Assembly: GCA_029865445.1 (NCBI GenBank)
Contig: JAOUGY010000045.1
Location: 1-17,776, forward strand
Origin: Acidimicrobiia bacterium
GTDB taxonomy: Bacteria > Actinomycetota > Acidimicrobiia > Spongiisociales > ZC4RG35
Direction: 5' to 3'
DNA length: 17,776 bases
Shown: positions 1 to 6,444 of the stretch, piece after piece
How positions within the stretch are numbered: position 1 is the first letter of the stretch
Layout: each line of letters begins with the position of its first letter
The notes under the pieces: model-generated
What the model was told of the DNA's origin: nothing
Seen by the model: the letters and a program-made list of their open reading frames with translations, nothing else
The model's database searches: none
Position numbers and translations under genes: made by a program

Positions 1-369
1 GTCCGACAACAGGTTCACCACGGGCGCCGACGTCGCATCGTCGATGGCGACGAGATCGCCGTGGTCGAATACGCGCATGGCCAGCAGGTCGAGATACCGA
101 TCGAGCACCCTGCCCACGTCTTCAGGCGTCTCGCGGGTGCCGAGCCCGGTTTGGTCGTTCCGGATGACGATCGGGTGGATCCCCAACTGGATCGCGGCGA
201 CGTCACAGCTCACCCAGGTCCTCAGAGACTGCTTCTGGAAGAAGAGCCCGATCGACCGACCGGCGAGAGCCGTCGTATAGGCTGACGAATTCTTCTTGAC
301 CTCGGCTCCCAGCCGGACCAGGCGCACCACCCGCTCGGGATCGAGGTCGGCTATCGCAAGAAGGCTCAC
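1..369 (-). CDS. argF: Ornithine carbamoyltransferase-like protein, 5' part only (runs off left edge)
   Basis: The first 123 codons of a carbamoyltransferase are present; the 3' part lies outside the window. Family members transfer the carbamoyl group from carbamoyl phosphate to ornithine (or a related amino acid) to make citrulline in arginine synthesis. The GTG start shares a GTGA overlap with the pheT stop, so translation is probably coupled. The N-terminal carbamoyl-phosphate domain is recognisable from ADLDPERVVRLV (residues 7-18), LAGRSIGLFF (35-44), the phosphate loop S48-L49-R50-T51-W52, the TGLGTRETPEDVGRVL stretch (74-89), R99 in the MRVFDH segment, and APVVNLLSD (115-123). The usual phosphate-loop motif is STRTR; here it reads SLRTW, and the following FSFE-like segment reads VSCD. 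The ornithine-binding domain is not visible, so substrate identity (ornithine versus N-acetyl- or N-succinyl-ornithine) cannot be settled. The family is clear; the exact role is less so. Confidence 0.8.
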   Translation of the reverse strand, partial: MSLLAIADLDPERVVRLVRLGAEVKKNSSAYTTALAGRSIGLFFQKQSLRTWVSCDVAAIQLGIHPIVIRNDQTGLGTRETPEDVGRVLDRYLDLLAMRVFDHGDLVAIDDATSAPVVNLLSD

Positions 370-2759
370 GCTTCGCCCCGCAGCTCTGCGCCAGCTTCCG
401 CGGCCGCCTCGACCATCGTCCGGCGGACGCCCGCAGCCTCCTCGCTCGTCAGAGTCCGGTCCCCCGCCCGCAGCTCATATCGGATGGCGATGCTCTTCCT
501 GTTGTCATCGCGCCCCGTGTACTCATCGAACACGCGAGCGGAGGCGACCAGGGGTCCGCCGCCGGCGGTGGTCGTCTCGAGGAGCGAAGCCGCCGAGGCC
601 CCCGCATCGACCAGAAACGCCAGGTCGAACTCCACCGGGGGGAAGGTGCTCGGGCTCGCGAGCAGCGGATGAGGCGTGGGCTCGATCAACGGTGCGAGGT
701 CGAGCTCCCCTCCGGCGATGCGACCGGCGAGTTCATAGGCCTCCACCGTATTGGGATGAATCTCTCCAACGGCTCCGATCACTGTTCCGGCCACTTCTAC
801 GTCCGCACACCGGCCGGGATGGAAGCCGGGACGAGCCGACGGGATGAGCCGCCAATCCGGGAGCCGCAGACGCTGAGCGATCAGGCGCCACAACCCGGTG
901 GCTGCGTACACGTCGACACCGGCGCCTCTGCCATCCAGCCCCCGGACGCCGACATCACCCATCACCGCGAAGGCGACCCTGTCGGGCTGGTCTGGGATAC
1001 GCGCATCCACTGCTCCTGGTCGGGCGAAGAAGACCTTCCCGGTCTCGAACAAACCGACCGCTTTGGCTCCGTGCCCCCGGTTGTATCGGAGCGACGAGAG
1101 GAGACCGGGCAGGAGAGCGGTCCGGAGTTTGGACTCTTCCTCGCGCAGCGGGTTCTTGACGGCGACGACTGCACGAACCGGATCGTCGGCTGGGAAACCG
1201 AATGCGTCGAGGTCCTCGACGGCCATGAAACTCAGGTTCACGGCCTGGCTGAGTCCGGCGCCGGTCAAGCATGCCCGGAGCGCCCGCGTCCTCTCCTGTT
1301 CCACCGTGAGTCCCCCTGCCGCTCCGGTGGGAACCGTGTCGGCAAAGGTGTCGTACCCGGCGAGGCGCGCCACCTCCTCGATCAGGTCGATGGGCCGCAC
1401 CAGGTCCGGCCGGAACGACGGAACACGCACCATCAGAGGGTCGATGCCGCTGACCTCTATGTCGATCGATGCGAGCAACGAGGCGATCCGATCCGAGTCG
1501 AATCCCGGTCCGAGAGTTCGTTCGACTTCTGCAACGGGCAAGGGAATCTCGACCAGGCTCGGTTCCACCGCCACCACGTCCAGCGGGTCGGCGAGAATCT
1601 CGCCCCCACCCGTCGCCACGAGCAGCTGGCACGCCCGTGCCGAAGCCGTGAGCGGCGATCCGGGGTCAACGCCCCTCTCGAAACGCTTCGAGGCCTCGCT
1701 CACGAGAAGGTGTCGTCGGGACATCCACATGATCGTCGGAGGATCCCAGGTGGCTGCCTCCATGAGCACGCGAGTCGTGGTGTCCGACACCTCGCTCGTT
1801 GCGCCGCCCATGGTCCCGGCCAGCGACGTGGGACCTGACTCGTCTGCGATCACGAGATCGGTCTCCCCGAGGGCGCGGTCCACGTCATCGAGGGTGGTCA
1901 ACCGTTCTCCTGCGATCGCCCGGCGGATGTCGAGTCGGCCACCCACGATCTTGTCGGCGTCGAAGGCGTGCAGGGGATGGCCGAGTTCGCACATGACATA
2001 GTTGGTGACATCGACCGCGTTGGAGATGGGACGCATGCCGGCGGCCCGAAGACGGCGCCGCATCCAAAGCGGGGATGGACCCAGCTCCACGCCGCGCACC
2101 TCGCGAGCCGTGAAACGAAGACAACCCTCCCGATCGGAAATCGTTGCGGCAATCGAGGTGGCTCCTGGGACCGTCTGCACCTCGAGAGACGGTAGCCGAT
2201 AGGGAACTCCGAAGTAGGCCCCGAGCTCGCGGGCGACACCCACCATCGACATCACATCCGGCCGGTTGGGTGTGATCGACAGATCGAAGACGGTGTCGGG
2301 GAGTTCCACGTAGTCCGTGAAGTCCTCACCGATGGGGGCGTCTGATTCGAGAACCAGGATCCCTGCGTGGTCGTCGCCGAGTTCGAGCTCTCGTTCGGAA
2401 CAAATCATGCCGTTGGACGTGACCCCCCGGATCTCGCGTGTACCGATCTCGAACCCGCCAGGCAACACGGCTCCCGGTACGGCGAAGGGCACGATCGCCC
2501 CGACCTCGAAGTTCCACGCTCCGCACACCACCTGGATGGGGGCACCCCCGGTGCTGACCGTGCACAGGCGAACCTTGTCGGCGTTCGGGTGCCGCTCGGC
2601 GGTGAGGACCTCTGCGATGACCACGCCTGCCCATCCTGCGGAAAGAGCCTCCACCCCCTCGACCTCGTGGCCGAGTGAGGCGAACGCCTGGCGGATCTCG
2701 GCCGAGTCCTGGGTGGGCAGATCGATGTAATCGGCCAACCAGCGAAGTGAGACTCTCAT
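366..2759 (-). CDS. pheT: Phenylalanine--tRNA ligase beta subunit
   Basis: This is the beta chain of the cytoplasmic alpha2-beta2 enzyme that charges tRNA-Phe with phenylalanine. The 797-residue length is normal for the family. An N-terminal OB-fold tRNA-binding domain spans about residues 40-150 (HPNADKVRLCTV at 58-69, VVCGAWNFEVGA at 78-89). The B3/4 editing region begins after SITPNRPDVMSMVG (161-174). A B5 domain and a catalytically inactive synthetase-like core follow. The C-terminal FDX-ACB domain, about residues 705-797, starts near STFPPVEFDLAFLVDAG and contains VFDEYTGRDDNRKSIAIRYE; it binds the tRNA anticodon region. The ATG start forms an ATGA overlap with the pheS stop, which suits coupled, equal synthesis of the two subunits. 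Its own stop overlaps the start of the argF-like gene. Confidence 0.97.
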   Translation of the reverse strand: MRVSLRWLADYIDLPTQDSAEIRQAFASLGHEVEGVEALSAGWAGVVIAEVLTAERHPNADKVRLCTVSTGGAPIQVVCGAWNFEVGAIVPFAVPGAVLPGGFEIGTREIRGVTSNGMICSERELELGDDHAGILVLESDAPIGEDFTDYVELPDTVFDLSITPNRPDVMSMVGVARELGAYFGVPYRLPSLEVQTVPGATSIAATISDREGCLRFTAREVRGVELGPSPLWMRRRLRAAGMRPISNAVDVTNYVMCELGHPLHAFDADKIVGGRLDIRRAIAGERLTTLDDVDRALGETDLVIADESGPTSLAGTMGGATSEVSDTTTRVLMEAATWDPPTIMWMSRRHLLVSEASKRFERGVDPGSPLTASARACQLLVATGGGEILADPLDVVAVEPSLVEIPLPVAEVERTLGPGFDSDRIASLLASIDIEVSGIDPLMVRVPSFRPDLVRPIDLIEEVARLAGYDTFADTVPTGAAGGLTVEQERTRALRACLTGAGLSQAVNLSFMAVEDLDAFGFPADDPVRAVVAVKNPLREEESKLRTALLPGLLSSLRYNRGHGAKAVGLFETGKVFFARPGAVDARIPDQPDRVAFAVMGDVGVRGLDGRGAGVDVYAATGLWRLIAQRLRLPDWRLIPSARPGFHPGRCADVEVAGTVIGAVGEIHPNTVEAYELAGRIAGGELDLAPLIEPTPHPLLASPSTFPPVEFDLAFLVDAGASAASLLETTTAGGGPLVASARVFDEYTGRDDNRKSIAIRYELRAGDRTLTSEEAAGVRRTMVEAAAEAGAELRGEA

Positions 2760-3796
2760 GGGAACTGCCTCAGGAAGCGGACGTCATTCTCGATGAAGTG
2801 CCGAATGTTGTGGATGTCGTGGCGAACCATCGCCAGCCGCTCCACCCCCATACCGAAGGCAAAACCCGTGACGGCAGCTGGGTCGTAGCCAACGGCTTCG
2901 AACACGTTGGGGTCGACCATGCCGCAGCCGAGCATTTCCAGCCATCCCGCTCCCCCGCACACCCGGCACCCGCTCTGGCCACCGTCGCAAGCGAAGCATG
3001 ACACGTCCATCTCCGCCGACGGCTCCGTGAACGGGAAGAAGTGGGGACGGAGCCGGACCGTGGTCGACGAGCCGAAGAACTCACGGGCGAAGTGGGCGAG
3101 CGTTCCCTTGAGGTCGGAGAAGGTGATACCACTGTCGACCGCAAGACCCTCGATCTGGTGGAACACCGGCAGGTGGCTTGCATCGATGGTGTCTGCTCGG
3201 TACACCTTGCCAGGCACGACCACGTGAACAGGCGGGTCGTATCGTTCCATCCACCGGGCCTGCATGGGCGACGTGTGGGTGCGGAGCAGTGCCTCGTCGG
3301 CTGGGTCGCCGAACTCGAGATACATGGTGTCGGATTCGGCCCGGCTCGGATGGGTCGGCGGTGTGTTGAGGGCGTCGAAGTTGTACCAGCCGATCTCGGC
3401 CTCGGGCCCCTCAGCCACGAGATACCCGAGCCCCACGAAGATGTCGCACACCTCGTCAATCGTCTGCTGGATGAGGTGCGCTGCACCCAGCGGGAAGGAG
3501 CGAGCATCGAGCGTGACGTCGACCCGATCGCTTTCCAACAAGGCATTTGCGGCGACGAGTCGGAGTTCGGCGCGTCTCGAATCGAGGGCCGCTGTGATGG
3601 CGGCCCGGGCCGCCTGAATCGCCTGACCGACGACGGGCTTCTGGTCGGGCGGCAGCGTTCCGATGGTCCGCTGCAACTCGCTCAGCTTGGACCGCTTGCC
3701 CAAGAGCTCGGAGTCGAGGGCCTCGAGTTCCTCGAGGTCGGTGACCGAAGCGGCCCGTTGTGGGGCACCGGCGGCGATGGCTTCCAGTTCTTCCAT
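2756..3796 (-). CDS. pheS: Phenylalanine--tRNA ligase alpha subunit
   Basis: This is the catalytic chain of phenylalanyl-tRNA synthetase, a class II enzyme; at 346 residues it matches the family. After an N-terminal coiled-coil arm come motif 1 (around GYLVAEGPEAEIGWYNFDAL), motif 2 (VYRADTIDASHLPVFHQIEG) and motif 3 near the C-terminus (GFAFGMGVERLAMVRHDI). Between motifs 2 and 3, a CxxC-x6-CxxC cluster sits in the stretch after AEMDVS and before GWLEMLG; it probably binds zinc, as in PheS of several non-proteobacterial lineages. The frame stays open upstream to 4144, but that extension is low-complexity and overlaps the methyltransferase gene. The ATG at 3796, 14 bases after that gene's stop, gives the conserved N-terminus MEELEAIAA. 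The Shine-Dalgarno sequence is weak, so coupling to the upstream gene is likely. Confidence 0.96.
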   Translation of the reverse strand: MEELEAIAAGAPQRAASVTDLEELEALDSELLGKRSKLSELQRTIGTLPPDQKPVVGQAIQAARAAITAALDSRRAELRLVAANALLESDRVDVTLDARSFPLGAAHLIQQTIDEVCDIFVGLGYLVAEGPEAEIGWYNFDALNTPPTHPSRAESDTMYLEFGDPADEALLRTHTSPMQARWMERYDPPVHVVVPGKVYRADTIDASHLPVFHQIEGLAVDSGITFSDLKGTLAHFAREFFGSSTTVRLRPHFFPFTEPSAEMDVSCFACDGGQSGCRVCGGAGWLEMLGCGMVDPNVFEAVGYDPAAVTGFAFGMGVERLAMVRHDIHNIRHFIENDVRFLRQFP

Positions 3797-3810
3797 ACCG
3801 ATCGGCGAGG

Positions 3811-4596
3811 TTAGCCGGACGCTGATTCGGCCGAACCAGAGCGCCAGCACGCGAGTTCGTACATCACGATGGCGGCGGAGATGGCGGCGTTGAGACTCTC
3901 GGTTCCGCCGGGCATGGGAATCGTCACGGCCACCGACGAACGCTCGACTACCTCCGAGGCCAATCCATGGGCTTCCGACCCGATGAGAACCGTCCATGTT
4001 CGAGCAGGATCGAGCTCCACGCCCAGGCGGGCCGGTGCGATCCCGCCCGACGGAACCGTTGCGATCGTTGCATCTGTGCCCGTGCCGACGAGTCTCGTGC
4101 GAAAGTGTGCGCCGGCACCCGCTCGGAGCACCTTCGGAGACCACGGATCGATCGCCCCCACCCCGACGTCGAATCCGAATGCGGCGGCAGTGCGGATGAT
4201 CGTCCCGGCGTTGCCGGGGTCGCTGACATCCGCGAGCACGCAGTCCCGCGATACGGCCTGCGGCTCGGGCACCCGGATCACGGCCACCGGCCCCCTCGGC
4301 GTCTCCGTTCCAGACACCCTCTTCAGGACGTCGCCGGTGACAACGATGGAAGCGGCGCCGGCCCCCCGGGCGGATTCAACGGAGCGGTCGTCCCCGTCCA
4401 GGGAGAACACGGTGAGCACCTCCACGCCGGCACGCAGTGCCTCATCCAGGACGTGCGGACCCTCGATGAGGGTCAGTCCCGTCGCGTGGCGGTCCCTGGC
4501 GCGATGGAGCCGGACCGCCGCCACAACCCGAGGGTTGCGAACTGAGCGGACCGGCTCGGTCGTCGCTACCGGGTCCTCGTGGAGAGGACCGCTCAT
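3811..4596 (-). CDS. SpoU (TrmH)-family RNA 2'-O-methyltransferase
   Basis: The predicted product is a SAM-dependent methyltransferase of the SPOUT superfamily that would methylate a ribose 2'-OH in rRNA or tRNA; the target cannot be read from sequence. At 261 residues it has the two expected parts. An N-terminal substrate-binding domain covers about residues 15-105 (RNPRVVAAVRLHRARDR, then FLIEGPHVLDEAL-like residues 43-54). The knotted SpoU domain has motif 1 DVSDPGNAGTIIRTA (123-137, with N129 and R135), motif 2 LIGSEAHGL (204-212) and motif 3 VTIPMPGGTESLNAAISAA (224-242). It starts 4 bases after the rplT stop and ends 14 bases before pheS. From memory, mycobacteria carry a similar gene annotated tsnR at this site, so it is probably an rRNA enzyme of the rplT-pheS neighbourhood. 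RlmB-like and TsnR-like functions are both possible. Confidence 0.9.
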   Translation of the reverse strand: MSGPLHEDPVATTEPVRSVRNPRVVAAVRLHRARDRHATGLTLIEGPHVLDEALRAGVEVLTVFSLDGDDRSVESARGAGAASIVVTGDVLKRVSGTETPRGPVAVIRVPEPQAVSRDCVLADVSDPGNAGTIIRTAAAFGFDVGVGAIDPWSPKVLRAGAGAHFRTRLVGTGTDATIATVPSGGIAPARLGVELDPARTWTVLIGSEAHGLASEVVERSSVAVTIPMPGGTESLNAAISAAIVMYELACWRSGSAESASG

Positions 4597-4600
4597 CGGC

Positions 4601-4951
4601 TCATGCGCCCTTGGCGGCGTCCACGATCTGCTTGAACGCTTGCGGATCGTTCACGGCCATGTCGGCGAGCATCTTGCGATCCACTTCGATCTCGGCCGCC
4701 TTCAACCCGGCGATGAGACGGGAATACGTCGTCCCGTTCTGGCGGGCGGCGGCGTTGATCCGCTGGATCCACAGACGCCTGAAGTCGCCCTTCCGATCCT
4801 TGCGGTGATCGTAGGCGTCCTGCATCGCGTGCATGACCTGCTCGTTGGCGGACTTGAACCGCCTGCTCTTCGAGCCCTTGTATCCGCTGGCGCGGTCGAG
4901 AACCTTCTTGTGCTTCTTCTTGGCGTGAACGGCGCGCTTGACTCTTGCCAT
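4601..4951 (-). CDS. rplT: 50S ribosomal protein bL20
   Basis: This is a primary-assembly protein of the large ribosomal subunit that binds 23S rRNA; in several bacteria bL20 also represses its own operon by binding the leader or an intergenic mRNA structure. The 116-residue, very basic chain carries the family pattern throughout: ARVKRAVHAKKKHKKVL at the N-terminus, GYKGSKSRRFKSANEQV, then DFRRLWIQRINAAARQNG and YSRLIAGLKAAEIEVDRK with the C-terminal ML-DMAV-DP segment. A clear GGGAGGG Shine-Dalgarno sequence lies just upstream of the ATG. It follows rpmI after 14 bases, in the standard infC-rpmI-rplT order. Confidence 0.98.
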   Translation of the reverse strand: MARVKRAVHAKKKHKKVLDRASGYKGSKSRRFKSANEQVMHAMQDAYDHRKDRKGDFRRLWIQRINAAARQNGTTYSRLIAGLKAAEIEVDRKMLADMAVNDPQAFKQIVDAAKGA

Positions 4952-4965
4952 CAGCGTCCCTCCCG

Positions 4966-5160
4966 TCAGTTTCCGAGCATCCGGCGCGTGACCTTGGCGT
5001 CACCAGGTGCCAGGTCGGCGTCGGTTTTGCGTCGCCGGAACGTGTCTTTGCCTTTTGCGAGATAGTTGTGGCCCCGGCTCGCCTGGGATCTCCGAAGGCG
5101 CCCCGCTCCCGTGGCTTTGACCCGCTTGGCCATGCCGCGGTGGGTCTTCATCTTGGGCAT
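4966..5160 (-). CDS. rpmI: 50S ribosomal protein bL35
   Basis: This is a small basic protein of the large ribosomal subunit. The 64-residue product has the family signature MPKMKTHRGMAKRVKATGAG at the N-terminus, a central RGHNYLAKGKDTFRRR segment and a C-terminal AKVTRRML. A GGAGG Shine-Dalgarno sequence sits six bases before the ATG, inside the 9-base gap after the infC stop. It is the middle gene of the infC-rpmI-rplT operon. Confidence 0.98.
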   Translation of the reverse strand: MPKMKTHRGMAKRVKATGAGRLRRSQASRGHNYLAKGKDTFRRRKTDADLAPGDAKVTRRMLGN

Positions 5161-5169
5161 GCGCCCTCC

Positions 5170-5745
5170 TCATTCCTCTTCGTCACCGGCCAGATCTCCG
5201 GCCTGGTCTTCGATCGCCTGTTCCTCGTCCTTGGGTCGACGCTTGTTGGGCGCAAGCGTCATGATGAGGTTCCGCCCTTCGAAGCCGGCAGCCTGCTCGA
5301 TGATTCCGTAATCACCGATCGCCTCGACCAATTTGTCGAGAACGCGCTGCCCGAATTCGGGCCGTTCGCGCTCCCGACCCCGGAACCGAACGGTGACCTT
5401 GACCTTGTCACCCTCCGCCAGCCATTCCTTGGTCCGGCGGGCCTGCATGTCGAAATCGTGTTCGGCGATGCGGGGCGTCAGCCGGGCCTCCTTGATGACT
5501 GTCCGGGTTTGCTTCTTCCTGGCTTCTCGATCGCGAACGGACTGTTCGTATTTGTACTTGCCGTAATCCATCAGCCGGCATACGGGCGGTTTGGCGTTCG
5601 GGGCGACCTCGACGAGGTCGAGTCCCAACTGATCGGCCAGCCACAGAGCCTCGGACAACTTCTTGACCCCGATCTGGGAACCATCCGGGGCAACCACCCG
5701 GACCTCATTGGCCCTGATGTATCCGTTCACGCGCAACTCAGCGAT
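5170..5745 (-). CDS. infC: Translation initiation factor IF-3, predicted AUC start codon
   Basis: IF-3 binds the 30S subunit, prevents premature joining with 50S and checks start-codon and initiator-tRNA pairing. The N-domain is visible from RVNGYIRANEVRVV through the conserved linker region KPPVCRLMDYGKYKYEQ; the C-domain includes RIAEHDFDMQARRTKEWL, KVKVTVRFRGRE and GRNLIMTLAP. An acidic tail (DLAGDEEE) ends the protein. The start chosen is ATC at 5745-5743, giving 191 residues beginning M-A-E-L-R-V-N. It lies 6 bases after a perfect AGGAGGT. The alternatives are worse: TTG at 5736 is 15 bases from that site, GTG at 5730 is farther, and the ATG at 5750 is out of frame, only one base from it, and closes after seven codons. 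E. coli infC uses AUU and is autoregulated through it, so the same logic is expected here. Confidence 0.93.
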   Translation of the reverse strand: MAELRVNGYIRANEVRVVAPDGSQIGVKKLSEALWLADQLGLDLVEVAPNAKPPVCRLMDYGKYKYEQSVRDREARKKQTRTVIKEARLTPRIAEHDFDMQARRTKEWLAEGDKVKVTVRFRGRERERPEFGQRVLDKLVEAIGDYGIIEQAAGFEGRNLIMTLAPNKRRPKDEEQAIEDQAGDLAGDEEE

Positions 5746-5751
5746 CTCATG

Positions 5752-5758
5752 ACCTCCT
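5752..5758 (-). promoter_or_regulatory. Shine-Dalgarno sequence fixing the infC AUC start
   Basis: On the minus strand this reads AGGAGGT, a full match to the 16S anti-Shine-Dalgarno core and stronger than most other sites in the window. Six bases separate it from ATC at 5745. Only one base separates it from the out-of-frame ATG at 5750, which is too close for efficient initiation. It therefore points to the non-canonical start. Confidence 0.8.
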
Positions 5759-5768
5759 GATAGATGTG

Positions 5769-5795
5769 AAAAGGCAGCACATGGAGTGCTGCCTT
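5769..5795 (-). terminator. Terminator-like hairpin (attenuator candidate) before infC
   Basis: On the minus strand a perfect 10-bp stem, AAGGCAGCAC paired with GTGCTGCCTT, closes over the 5-base loop tccat and runs into TTTT then C. The T-tract is short, so termination could be weak or conditional. It ends about 12 bases before the infC Shine-Dalgarno sequence. It could terminate read-through from ribH, attenuate the infC operon, or both. Confidence 0.6.
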
Positions 5796-5873
5796 GCGTA
5801 CTCGACGGAACCCGTCGTGTGACCGGCCTGTCGAGCCGGTCGGTCCTGTCGGCGCCCTCGTGGATTTCTACGT

Positions 5874-5894
5874 GGACGCTACCGGGACGCTACC
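5874..5894 (-). repeat. Tandem 10-base direct repeat in the infC leader
   Basis: GGTAGCGTCC occurs twice with one base between copies (5894-5885 and 5883-5874, minus strand). It lies between the first and second leader hairpins. It may be a chance duplication or part of a protein- or RNA-binding site. Confidence 0.6.
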
Positions 5895-5961
5895 TCGGCG
5901 CACACAGGTGTGGCCGGGTGGGAGACAGCAGTCTCCACTTGTCACCTCATTTGTGGGTCAC

Positions 5962-5967
5962 AGCATA
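5962..5967 (-). promoter_or_regulatory. Possible -10 element for the infC operon
   Basis: The minus strand reads TATGCT, 4 of 6 matches to TATAAT, just after the ribH stop and upstream of the hairpin leader. No good -35 box is found: at a 17-base spacing the hexamer is TCGTGT. The position is sensible for a promoter serving the leader, but the sequence support is thin. Confidence 0.25.
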
Positions 5968-5982
5968 GCCCGGCGGCGGCGC

Positions 5983-6444
5983 TCACACGACTCCGAGGCC
6001 CGAAAGCACCCTGAATGCGACGAGAGCCGCCTCTGCGGCCTCGCGCCCCTTGTTCGATGGACCCGGGAGCGACCTGTCGACCGCGTGGTCGTAGTCTCTG
6101 ACCGTGAGCAGGGCGTTTCCCACCGGAAGCCCCGCATCGAGAGCGACCCGGCTCAGGGCCGCCGACGCCTCCCCTGCCACGTATTCGTAATGGTCGGTTT
6201 CGCCCTTGATGACGGCACCGACCGCCACCACGGCCTCACATCCGGCCGCCAACATCCCGCGAGCGCCGATACCGAGTTCGAGTGCCCCACTCACGCGGGC
6301 CACCGCGATGTCCGGAACCCCCGCTTCTCGGAGTGCCTCGATCGCACCGTCGGCGAGCTTCGTCGTGATGGCCGAGTTGAATTCGGCCACCACCACGCCG
6401 ACTCGCGTTGGCAGCCGACCCGGTTCAACCGTCGTGACGCTCAC
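5983..6444 (-). CDS. ribH: 6,7-dimethyl-8-ribityllumazine synthase
   Basis: Lumazine synthase condenses the RibBA product 3,4-dihydroxy-2-butanone 4-phosphate with the ribityl-aminopyrimidine made from the RibD pathway. The 153-residue chain has VGVVVAEFNSAIT at the N-terminus (15-27), AVGAVIKGETDHYEYV (74-89) with catalytic-position H85, LLTVRDYDHAVDR (112-124) with R124, and SNKGREAAEAAL (130-141) with K132, the phosphate-binding end. The usual PGAFE motif reads SGALE (52-56), so the substrate-pocket loop is somewhat divergent. The GTG start shares GTGA with the ribBA stop. It is the last gene before the infC leader. Confidence 0.95.
   Translation of the reverse strand: MSVTTVEPGRLPTRVGVVVAEFNSAITTKLADGAIEALREAGVPDIAVARVSGALELGIGARGMLAAGCEAVVAVGAVIKGETDHYEYVAGEASAALSRVALDAGLPVGNALLTVRDYDHAVDRSLPGPSNKGREAAEAALVAFRVLSGLGVV

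Larger units (their letters stand above)
5746..5982 (-). promoter_or_regulatory. Structured leader region of the infC-rpmI-rplT operon
   Basis: This is the only gap over 200 bases in the window; it separates the ribH stop from infC. Read on the minus strand it holds four hairpins in series: GGAGAC-tgct-GTCTCC (5936-5921), GACCGGC-7 nt-GCCGGTC (5841-5821), CGACGG-gtt-CCGTCG (5817-5803), and a 10-bp terminator-like stem (5795-5771) followed by four Ts. Two copies of GGTAGCGTCC lie one base apart at 5894-5874. A segment TGCTGTC in the first hairpin (5930-5924) could pair with GGCAGCA of the last stem (5793-5787), a possible switch. infC leaders in Firmicutes and Proteobacteria are regulated by bL20 or by IF-3 itself; a comparable role is inferred here. 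I cannot match it to a named RNA family. Confidence 0.6.

Noticed and set aside
3797..4144. N-terminal extension of pheS to 4144
   Set aside because: The extra 116 residues overlap the methyltransferase gene, show no PheS similarity and are Arg/Gly-rich shadow sequence; MEELEAIAA at 3796 is the natural start.
5728..5736. TTG 5736 or GTG 5730 as the infC start
   Set aside because: Both lie at least 15 bases from the AGGAGGT site and would trim the N-terminus; ATC at 5745 has optimal spacing.
5860..5940. Possible 24-codon leader peptide from a GTG in the infC leader
   Set aside because: There is no proper ribosome-binding spacing and no run of regulatory codons, so it is indistinguishable from chance.
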